Below the pieces are notes generated by a model. That model saw only the letters and a list, made by a program, of their open reading frames with translations. It made no database searches and was not told where the DNA came from. 64,000 nt of DNA from Pezicula radicicola. Taxonomy: Eukaryota > Ascomycota > Leotiomycetes > Helotiales > Dermateaceae. Positions within the stretch are counted from its first letter, which is position 1. The number at the start of each line of letters is the position of its first letter. Position numbers and translations under genes: made by a program. The stretch is taken from contig PDUO01000096.1 in the NCBI GenBank assembly GCA_003008705.1, positions 66,847 through 130,846 of the forward strand, in the 5' to 3' direction. Positions 55,599 through 64,000 of this stretch are shown here, one piece after another.

Positions 55599-57474
55599 TG
55601 TTGCAGTATTGCTTGCTGATTGATGCTGCTGAGTCTGATTGAGGAAATTAAGATATAATGAGGCAACGAATCGGAGATGGAGATGTGGTTGTTGCTGAGG
55701 AATGAATGGGTAGGCGAGTGTGTACGGATTCTCCGAAGAGATGTGTGGTATGTGGTATGGGTATGTTATGTGTGGATTCGACTCGAGTGAATCGATTGAA
55801 TCGACTCGACACGGTTTGGGCGATGGGCTTATGGAAATTTCCTCCGTTCCGTCCGTTTAGACGTGCTTGCTTGCTTCTGTGCGTGTTGCCTGTGCACTAT
55901 GCACCAGCGACCCGACCCGATCGAAAGACGTGTAAACCGTACGTACCCCAGGATCCAGGAATCTAGAACCGGTGGAGTTCTCAGGATTCTGGAGTGCAGA
56001 CTAGACTAGATGGTTCTGGTTCCCGTCCGTGTATGTCCGTGGACGAACAAAGTAGATGGATGATGTTGCAGTGGCAGTGGTAGTGAGTTGAGTGGAGTGG
56101 AGTGGAGTGGAGTGGTGCGGAGTGAATACTTCTCGATTGATGGAGAATGAATCGGAGCCTTGAGCCCTGAGCCTTGGGGTCTTGGGTCTTGGGTCTTGGA
56201 TCGTTAAAGGTAGTTGGAGTCGTTCATGGACGAATTGGACGAATATGCTTTCTCTCCGTAGCAATTGATCATGGAGATTATCCACGTTGCAAACTAAAGA
56301 CCGCACACTCTTCGTCCACTGTACTATACTTAGGTTAGGTAGATTAGGTTTCCCTCGTGGAGCTTAGATTACATTGGGCTTGGATTGGGCTGTATGTATT
56401 TTCGGTCATTGGGTTCGGTTCACCAGGTTGGTTTGAAAGTTTAGGTTTAGGACGGGAAGAAGCTCCAGAAGAGTGGTGGGTGTTCGCGTTGAGGCGTTGC
56501 AACCTTTGCATTAGTTCGAACTGGATTTCTGCGGTGCTGTGAGTGGTGTTGTGTTGTGCTGATGCACATGATCACCTCATATGCGGATGGATAGTCTTAT
56601 CTTGGGTAGATTGGGCGTGTGTTAGTTGCCCGACTGTGTGGCAGGTCGCTATAGGTGCATTTCTTACCTTGCTCGCGTGTCGTGTATGCTGCGTGCATTT
56701 GTTCTTGGCGTTATGGGAGGCTTGCTTAAGCGAGGCCTGAAATTGAGACCTGTACGGTGGAGCTTTTTGCTGTCACGGGCGATACGAGAAGTTGTCTGTC
56801 AGGCTATTTCTTAAATCTCGGCTGTTATCCGTGACGGTTCTCTGGGAAGTCTTAGGCCTTCTTTCTGGCTGGTGAGTAGCCTCAGGTGTTGGTTGACATA
56901 AGCCGTATTGTGGTTTTGGGTGCCCAATGTCGTTACTTCAGGTTGGAACTGTAATGGCAAAATTATGATCTGACGATTCTAGTTTCATGTTCCTAGCATG
57001 CACTTATAATCATTGCCATCAAACTCGTTTGTACCTTCATTCCATTCCAGGTCCTACTAGTTGGGAGTTGCTTAGCGAGTTATAACTCAACTTAACCACA
57101 ACTTCAACTTCCTCACACCATATAGATCGTTTTAGAATACATTATTTTGAAACTGCTACAATGACACGAAAGGGGTAGTTCTGATTTATCTAGAACATGT
57201 TGTTCCTCGAATCGTATTTTAACTCATAGCTCTACTATTCGTACCATGAAGCCTGGACAAGCTATTTGTATTAACTATGTATGAATAGGATGCGATGAAA
57301 ACGACATGCACAATAATCCGACTTTTGTGTGTATTATGGCCTAAAAGGACCAGGTTACCAGAAAAGAGGCACAGCGAGTCGTAGACGAGTTTTACCAGCA
57401 CTGCGTAGCGTAAGTCCTCTCCCCGTGTTCATTTCAGAGGACGGTTATCGTTACAATGGCGATTATCAACGCAG
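55599..57474. other. Intergenic region with GAGTG microsatellite
   Basis: About 1.9 kb upstream of the Cys3His-array gene and of the protease relic. A short tandem of GAGTG units (56084-56120) and the CTTGGGTCTTGGGTCTTGG repeat (56176-56200) are visible. No ORF of convincing character, no RNA gene recognised. Confidence 0.4.
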
Positions 57475-58888
57475 TTGAGGTTTGGAACTTATGGAAATGC
57501 TAACACTAGCTCAATAGCTCACAGGTTTCAGATGGGCGATATCGAGGTGGAGATGGTTGAAGCAGAACAAGCAGCTACGCCGGGGTTCCCCGAGGAAATA
57601 ACTGAAATTCAGAATTACCCATCAGTCGGGGCATCAATCTCAGTGGCTATTGACCCCAACTGGGTTAACCCGGGAGTCCAGACTGGAACACTTGGACGCT
57701 ACATCCGCTCGGATGGTAAAATTTATGGCATTACCAACTATCATGTCATTTTTGGTGATAAAGAAGAAGACCCAAAGGATCCGTATCCGGGCAAGCGGTA
57801 CAATACTATGATCAAAAACAATAGCATAATTATAGTTGATCAACCCTCATATGAGGATCTAGCCTATGCTATCGAGAACGATCGGCAGACAATGGAGGGG
57901 CTTCAAGCTTTACTCCCAAGATCCCATCCACAAGATCTACACCTTCAAATGGTAACGAACAAGTTGGCTGAATGGCAGGAATGGACCGCTTCTAGACTTC
58001 CCATTGGAATTGTCTTTAAAACCTCAGGTTTATATGTCCCTGCCACTGATTCTCAAAATATCAACTTCCGTCGGGATATCGCGGTACTCGAACTGAATAA
58101 CCCCGATCGATGCCCTGATAATATCTAATTCATGAATTGGGTAAGTCTTTCTCAACTGTTGACCTGTTTTGGCAAGTTTATGGTTCACTTAATCATTCAA
58201 TAATTCACTTTAGTTGTGTAACTCACTTGATTTTTTTGCAACTCAGTTGCTTGACTTATGTGGTCAGAGTTATCTCAGCAGTATCCAGCAATAGGCGGGT
58301 TCATGAAAATATGCGATTCATGAATACGTTGGCTATGGCATAGGTATTACCGACTGTTTGCTAACTTCAATCTCGTAGTTACCTGTTCTAGTACTTATGA
58401 CCTCAACCAATTCCCCATCTTGTATAGAAAGAGCGATGACTCTTGGTGATGAGAGAACCTCCGACGGGAATCTAAAGCGCACCAAAGACTTTCCCCGTTT
58501 CTCAAGCGAGCATTAGCACAACACGAAATCAAGAACAAGATGATGGAAAAGAAGATTTCTAGCAATGCTGTCACGGGAAAGTCGTCAAATTATATCCTTT
58601 GGGAAATACGGCGCTCCACGCATGTAACTGCTACAGCTGCAAACGGTATCTACTCCGATTACATATGGTCAGATTGGAAAACCATCTCCAGCGAGTTTAT
58701 GATCATAGACCTATCTTGGTGTGAAATTGTGACAGTGGAGACTCCGGGGCTCTTGTATTTGACACCGATGGATATGTTGCTGGGCAATTGAACAGATATC
58801 AGTTCTTTTTACACCAATGGACACAGTCCTCGAGGCCATCAGACAGATGTTTGGCGCTAAAAAAGTAGAATTAACATAACTGTACAAA
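57475..58888 (+). pseudogene. Trypsin-like serine protease remnant
   Basis: A frame to 58128 reads VGASISVAIDPNWVNPGVQT, GTLGRYIRSDGKIYGITNYH (catalytic His in TNYHV) and RRDIAVLELNN (catalytic Asp). It then meets a stop (TAA). After about 370 bases a second piece (58540 on) continues with YILWEIRRSTHVTATAANGI and SEFMIIDLS, and a frameshift leads to GDSGALVFDTDGYVAGQLNR (catalytic Ser at about 58743). All three catalytic residues of a chymotrypsin-fold protease are thus recognisable but spread over different frames. The segment 58140-58500 may be an intron or an insertion. The first ATG in frame is at 57532 (MGDIEVEMVEAEQ). Without a signal peptide it would be cytosolic. Confidence 0.6.
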
Positions 58889-59455
58889 ATAATGCACTTG
58901 GCAAAAAAGACTTACTTGACAAGAGTAACACACTTGACAAAAACTACTCGCTTAGGTGGCTTTTTAAATTAAGCGATCTACAGACTTATCGGTACAGAAC
59001 GGGTTTCTTCACCGTACTACGTGCCGTGTATTAGGGTTAGGGTTACAGTTTCTTGACTATATATACAAATGGCTTAAGAAGTTCTTGTAGTAGAAATGTT
59101 CTCAGAAGTCTCGGTTTGACAACATAACATTTAAAGTTCTTTCCTTCAGGAGGGTTATGATTCGCTCATTCTCTATTCTTTCCTTACTTTCTAAGACTAT
59201 TTTAAAGCCATGGGAAGATCTCCATTTTTACCAACCTCTATTCGCAAGTGGTAATGAAATTATGAAATGAATGATCTATGTGACTATGTCCGTAACGCCT
59301 CTCAGTAGAATTCATCCTTCATTATATCTCGCCCATCTTTAGCTATCCTTCGAAGGCGCATACTTGTTGCACAAGTAGCACAAATCGTCGTAAGCACTAG
59401 TAACAAAGACCCCTTGTTAGCCCCAAAGAATGCGAGGTGATTAATTACACGCGCC
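58889..59455. other. Intergenic region with telomere-like motif
   Basis: Contains TTAGGGTTAGGGTTA at 59031-59045, two telomeric units, otherwise unremarkable moderately AT-rich DNA. A weak minus-strand continuation of the kinase relic may reach 59300. Confidence 0.35.
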
Positions 59456-59890
59456 TTATTGCAGCACTCTCTTCTCTGCTGAAAAGTTGATTTTGGATTT
59501 GATGGAGTATAATCGATTCCGATCATCCCACTCCTCAACAGGTTCACTAGCTTCGAAATTCTGGAGATAGCTCTTAGTAAACGTTGTCATAACATCGTTC
59601 CATCTCCATAGCCCAAGCTCCATATCGTTATGGGCAAAGTAGGAACTCCCATCGAAAATCATGATCTTCCCTGTCTCACGATCGATACCGATATTCCCTC
59701 ATACATATCCCCATGGATCAAAGACGATCTCAAGGTTCGGCTACCAGATTGAAGTACGCCGAGAAGTCGGGGAATCACATATTTTTTTCGTCTTCTCCAC
59801 AATGGCTTCCAGTTCTTCCCAGCGACCGTTTGTTTCGGTATCGAGGTCCAACACGCCTGCATCAGATTCGCATAGAACGTCCCCCCAATT
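59456..59890 (-). pseudogene. Fructosamine/ketosamine kinase remnant
   Basis: On the minus strand, YVIPRLLGVLQSGSRTLRSS and LIHGDMYEG (the kinase catalytic loop H-G-D, usually H-G-D-L-W) appear in one frame. They are followed in another frame by GIDRETGKIMIFDGSSYFAH, NDMELGLWRWND and FEASEPVEEWDDRNRLYSIK, all characteristic of Fn3K-type proteins, which phosphorylate ketosamines on glycated proteins. The frame changes near 59690, immediately after the catalytic-loop motif, and the frame ends in a stop at 59456. The N-terminal ATP-binding half is not recognisable upstream. The usual metal-binding D-G-S/P motif is present (FDGSSYFAHN). Confidence 0.7.
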
Positions 59891-60189
59891 TGTCTACCAG
59901 ATCAGATCTAAAAAGTGTGAGAAAAGTCTACGGATTACTTAGAAGATATATTCTCAGAAATTCCGTCTTCTGTGTCACTATTTCATGTTTTAAATCTTAT
60001 TTTGACGATAGACAAATTCTCTTAATGATAGATAATCGACTTAGTGTCTTAACATAACTTCGAGTCCAATGCTAGCTATTCCAAAACGACCAGGCTTCAG
60101 GCACCTCAACACTCAATCCAAGACAAAACTAACAGCAACTCCCCCAACTTCGAGGCCAATAGGCAAGATGATTTGTCTCACGGCATTTA

Positions 60190-61950
60190 TCAGTGCGGTT
60201 CGACGACGGGTAGAGTGAGATAGGACGCAGTCGTAGACCCAGTATGAATGGTAGTCTTGCCACCAAAGATCGACTCCGGCCTATCCACCGGATTCGTATG
60301 TAGCCATGGGCCAGATCCACGAGATACCCAAGCTTCATTCGAATCAAATGGTTCACGTTCAAAGTCATGCCCACTAATTTGCAAACCAATACGGAAACCA
60401 GCGGGAAGAATGATACACGTTGGCCAAATCTCTACGTCCAATTCGTAGATTTCGCCAGGCTTGAGGGGCTGAATCTCATCGTGACTGTGGTATGGGCGAT
60501 ATGGTGTGCTACGTGCCAAATCAAGTTTGCGATGTGAGGCTCTAAGCCATCCCTGGGCAAGCGGTGTATGCGGGTCAACTGTGCCTTGAAATTCGACTTC
60601 TTTTCCTTCAGGAGAGAATGCTTGACATGTCACAAATAGATCTACGTCCGTAGTAGACGACGAAACAAAGATCTTAGCCGAAAATGGGCCAGTCAACTCG
60701 GTCTCCTTTTCCAGTGGAGCTGAAAGAAATGTAACGGGTGTCCCAAGAGCATCGAAAGTTGTTTCGCTTGCCTGAGGAGGTTGATTCCAACTGAGAGTTT
60801 TGTTCGATGCCGAGAGATATATGGAAGTCCATTTCGTGCTTGGCAGCGGCCACCCATGTTCTTTGCGTAACTCGAATTCCGGGCTAAAGGGTCGGCGCAA
60901 GTGCAACCAAACAGGCGGTTCTTGATCCCAACCATTGTCAATATCTTTGAGAAAGTGATCAAGGAATCTCTTCTGCATTGCCATTCCCTGATCAAGATAA
61001 AACCACTCCTCATGCCTTCCCGGATGTCCCTCTAACCACTTCTGTGTGGAAGCTGCTTGTGTAAATGCCTCAAAATTGCCTCGTGGGTGTAAACCAAATC
61101 CAGCCCAGCTGGCCGCACTCAGAAAAGGTACGGTCACTCGAGACCAGTCTGGTGAGCGGTCACGATGAAATTGGTCATCCAAAGGGTGTTGCAAAATGTC
61201 CTGAAGAATTTCTGCTCGATTCGCTGTCAACGTGTCCGCAGAAAGTATGTCTGGTCCAGAGGACGACTCTCCCAACCAGACATCGGGAAGCGCAGCAGGA
61301 TTGCCATGTTGAACAGAGAGAACCTGGCGTGGATACCAGGCTTCAAAAAATCTATTACTCATAATGCCGCCGTGACGAGTGATGTCGCGATAGAAGTCTC
61401 CTGCACCTTCCCATGGAATCATGGCGCAGAGATGAGGTGGCTGTAAAGAGGCGACGAGCCACTGATTGACAGCGTAGTACGAGATGCCATTCAAACCCAC
61501 TTTCCCATTGCACCATGGCTGCACTGCCGCCCATTCAATGGCATCGTAATAGTCCTTCGTTTCACGAGGAGAGAAAATGTCTAGTCGTCCTGGAGATCTC
61601 CCTGCTCCTCGACTGTCTACTCGGATGCAGACATAACCCCATTTTACCCAGACCTCAGGATCCACGGTTTCCCATACCATGTGCGAGCGTGTTGAGCCTG
61701 GCAAGATATTTGGGTGAGTCTGCATCATCCATTTCCATTGAGGAGCGAAACCGTCTTCATATCGTACACCTTTACCATAAGGCCCCAAAGTCATGATGAC
61801 CGGTGCCGGTTTCTCATTGGCCGGACGGAAGACATCGGCACGTAGAACATTGCCGTCGTCGACGGGAATAGCCACATCACGGTGCGCAATCATTTTGTCG
61901 GTGTCGAATGGGAGTATGGCGATTGTGAGAGAAGTTACTGAGAACAACAA
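60190..61950 (-). CDS. CocE/NonD-family alpha/beta hydrolase (X-Pro dipeptidyl-peptidase C-terminal type)
   Basis: Single-exon gene of 586 residues. The body begins ILPFDTDKMIAHRDVAIPVD, typical of fungal CocE-like hydrolases; the start at 61950 is the first in-frame ATG, though a shorter one at 61893 (MIAHRD) is possible. It has GYVCIRVDSRGAGRSPGRLD, the nucleophile elbow GLNGISYYAVNQW (Ser157), LSAASWAGFGLHPRGNFEAF, and a C-terminal jelly-roll domain (STTDVDLFVTCQAFSPEGKE, LPAGFRIGLQISGHDFE) as in cocaine esterase and X-Pro peptidases. No signal peptide was confirmed, although the first 12 residues are hydrophobic. It probably cleaves an ester or acyl-peptide; substrate unknown. Intact. Confidence 0.88.
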   Translation of the reverse strand: MLFSVTSLTIAILPFDTDKMIAHRDVAIPVDDGNVLRADVFRPANEKPAPVIMTLGPYGKGVRYEDGFAPQWKWMMQTHPNILPGSTRSHMVWETVDPEVWVKWGYVCIRVDSRGAGRSPGRLDIFSPRETKDYYDAIEWAAVQPWCNGKVGLNGISYYAVNQWLVASLQPPHLCAMIPWEGAGDFYRDITRHGGIMSNRFFEAWYPRQVLSVQHGNPAALPDVWLGESSSGPDILSADTLTANRAEILQDILQHPLDDQFHRDRSPDWSRVTVPFLSAASWAGFGLHPRGNFEAFTQAASTQKWLEGHPGRHEEWFYLDQGMAMQKRFLDHFLKDIDNGWDQEPPVWLHLRRPFSPEFELRKEHGWPLPSTKWTSIYLSASNKTLSWNQPPQASETTFDALGTPVTFLSAPLEKETELTGPFSAKIFVSSSTTDVDLFVTCQAFSPEGKEVEFQGTVDPHTPLAQGWLRASHRKLDLARSTPYRPYHSHDEIQPLKPGEIYELDVEIWPTCIILPAGFRIGLQISGHDFEREPFDSNEAWVSRGSGPWLHTNPVDRPESIFGGKTTIHTGSTTASYLTLPVVEPH

Positions 61951-62650
61951 TTCATAGGATGTTTGGTTTTTGTTATATAGAACAACTTTCTATGCCAGGA
62001 CTTTCGATATTGAAGGTTTCCCTCGACTGTTTATAACCTCATGCAATGCTTCCGCTATAGCCGCTCCAATTAGCAATTCACACTTTAACCAAATTAGTTA
62101 ATTTTATCCTTAAATGTTGGAAAATTATTACCAGCCATTTTTTCTGCAAAATTGAAATAACCTCATTATATATTAGAGGAATTTAAGGAACCTACGTCGC
62201 TGTTAATAGATTTTCAATTGGTTACGCGCTATCCTAATGGCATAAATTCTTGATAACCAAGGTCTACACACAGAAGATCTTCTGTTGCTCACAATTCAAT
62301 TATACAGTCGTAGGCTCGGTGCAACTCAAGCCACGCAATTCTAAAAGAACAGTTATATCCATCACTGGAAATTCTTATAGATTACTTTTCTCTAGTTAAT
62401 ATTCTTACCGTCTAGAGTTAAGTAAAACATAGGGGCGCCTACTTTAACAACCCACAGCTATATGCAACACTTAGCGATATATTATGGCTGTAAGTGCAAA
62501 CACTGTTCCCTATATTACGAAACTTTAGATTAAGTATTTATTAAGCAGTTATATAGGTAATTGTCATCCGAACGATTTGTTTGCTCAATAAATAGTAGAT
62601 TATTTCTAAAAAGTATTATATCGGTAGGAATTTGGATAACTATACTATAC
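61951..62650. other. AT-rich intergenic region
   Basis: Upstream of the hydrolase gene, increasingly AT-rich. No ORF or RNA gene recognised. It forms the transition into the RIP-like block. Confidence 0.45.
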
Positions 62651-62655
62651 GCTTG

Positions 62656-62713
62656 CAGGCCGTAGTTCCCACAGTTCCCGTAGTTCCCGCAGCTCCCACA
62701 ACTACGGGGCCCG
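62656..62713. repeat. GC-rich island with inverted and tandem repeat at the AT-block boundary
   Basis: A 58-bp GC-rich stretch containing three to four copies of a 9-10-bp unit (TAGTTCCCAC, AGTTCCCG, TAGTTCCCGC, AGCTCCCAC). It is bounded by CCGTAGTT (62660-62667) and its inverse AACTACGG (62700-62707). It may be a transposon terminus that kept its GC content. Confidence 0.55.
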
Positions 62714-64000
62714 ATAACTACCTTATTTTATAACTTAATTTTTAATTTTTATAAAAATACTATAATATAATAAATAGTTTACTTTAACCTACTACAACAT
62801 CTAATAATAGTTCGTCCGACAACTAATATTAATTCTTTAAAGGATTAGATTATTTTATAAACTATAAAGAGTCTTATATATAAGGTAATAACTAAGAGAG
62901 TTTTTATCTAACTTTAAATTAAATATTCTATTTTAATAATTTCTTATTATCTTTAAAAGTAGAGTATTTCCTAAAGGAATACTATTTAAAATACTCTATA
63001 TATATAATTATATATTATTATCTTATTTTAAAAGTTATATTCTAATAGTTTAATTATATAGATATTATAAATAAAAGAATATATACTTAGTAAGTACTAG
63101 ATTATAAAGTTTAGAAAAAGGATAAATATAAATAAAAAGATAATAATTTAATAATAAATAGAAGTAGATATATATCTTATTAAGATTATATAAAGAGAGT
63201 TTAATAATAAATAAATTTTAAAATATAAAGTAAGATTCTTATAAAAGTACTTTTATTAATAAAGTTATATAATTATTTAAAATAGACTCTTTTCTATTAT
63301 AAGATAACTAGATTCTAAGAATTACTAGCTTTATATAAATAATATAAATTAAATTACTAAAGAGTATATTATATCTAGCTCTAACTATATCTAGTTAATA
63401 GATAGGTATTATAAGCTTTAACTATAGGGTTTTAAGATATATACTTATATTAATATATATTTAAAATATATTCTTTAGATATATATTAGTATCTTAAGTA
63501 TAATAGTTTAATTAGTTCTTTATTAATATCTTTAAACTATCTAAAAAAAGGAGTATTAGTTATATATTATATAAATAAATAAAGAGAAGGAAATACTATT
63601 AGTTATAGAGGTATATTATATATTTACTTATATAATATAAGATAATCTCTAGTTCTATCTTAGAGAGAGTTAGCTTTATAGTATAAGTATAAAAAATTAA
63701 AGGATTAAATTATAATAGTTAGAGTTATAGAAGTCTTAGTTATATACTTAGAGAGTAAGTCCCTTTATATAGAAATAAAGAAGATATAGAGAATATACTA
63801 ATATAATTATAACTTTATTTTTAGGAGTTAACTAAGAGAGGATTATATTAAAAATCCTAGTAGTTAGATTATATTATTATATTAGTAATCTATATACTAA
63901 TTATATAATAATTTATAATTATATATAAAGATCTTTAGAATATTTATTATATCTATAAATAACTAAACTATTTAAATATAATCTTAGATTAATTAAAAGT
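62714..64000. other. Extremely AT-rich degenerate tract (RIP-type)
   Basis: About 1.3 kb of nearly pure A/T with very few C or G, dominated by TA, AA and TT steps, and no ORF beyond chance. In ascomycetes such blocks are usually transposons destroyed by RIP (C-to-T in CpA) and packed into heterochromatin. It runs off the window edge. Confidence 0.7.

Noticed and set aside
62714..64000. Low-complexity A/T tract considered as a centromere or replication origin
   Set aside because: Only 1.3 kb is visible and nothing distinguishes it from common RIP-decayed transposon DNA.

Overview
The window is nuclear DNA of a filamentous ascomycete. Short introns with GTAAGT-like donors and CTAAC-type branch sites interrupt most genes. 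Gene families typical of Pezizomycotina are present (flotillin, LysM protein, copper-fist regulator, Zn2Cys6 regulator, fungal 7-TM protein). Gene-rich stretches alternate with AT-rich, mutation-scarred blocks as expected from repeat-induced point mutation (RIP). I infer a Leotiomycetes-like fungus from overall composition and protein flavour; this is not proven. All exon joins were read by eye from splice motifs and reading-frame continuity, with no RNA evidence. Family names rest on recognised motifs, not on database searches.

Layout. 0-10 kb: Mch1-type transporter (+), an unrecognised gene (-), a flotillin (+), then a glyoxalase-like (VOC) gene with an in-frame stop and an aldehyde dehydrogenase tail without its body. 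11-17.4 kb: short-chain dehydrogenase (-), a broken Zn2Cys6 regulator (+) and the complete seven-exon vps11 gene (-). 17.7-30 kb is an accessory region: a MITE-like inverted-repeat element beside a stop-interrupted BTB gene, degenerate repeats, a secreted LysM protein, an NmrA-like reductase with a histidine-rich insert, a repeat-flanked relic ORF, and a multi-exon 7-TM gene with one damaged splice site. 30-40 kb: Bcd1-type HIT zinc finger (+), a secreted FMN-dependent alpha-hydroxy-acid dehydrogenase (+), a Gfo/Idh/MocA oxidoreductase (+) and a hot-dog dehydratase (-). 40.8-50 kb: a 757-residue probably mitochondrial protein (-), a divergent pair of copper-fist regulator (-) and Ctr copper transporter (+), Tma46 (-), and the tiny Ost4 gene (+). 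50.9-55.6 kb: a Yra1/Aly mRNA-export factor with a 920-nt intron, and an eleven-exon gene (-) built from ten Cys3His modules, most of them one per exon. 57-62 kb: relics of a trypsin-like protease and a fructosamine kinase, then an intact CocE/NonD hydrolase (-). The last 2 kb is a strongly AT-rich degenerate tract.

Most striking is the minus-strand gene at 53.4-55.6 kb. Nine consecutive small exons all end in phase 1 after a single C, and every following exon begins with AT or AC. Nine His codons are therefore completed across splice junctions, and each module reads C-x2/4-C-xn-C-x2/5-His. The array ends in a Lys/Glu/Ala-rich predicted coiled coil. Other points of interest are the copper regulator/transporter pair, the long yra1 intron (recalling the autoregulatory intron of yeast YRA1), and a cluster of decayed genes carrying in-frame TAG codons.
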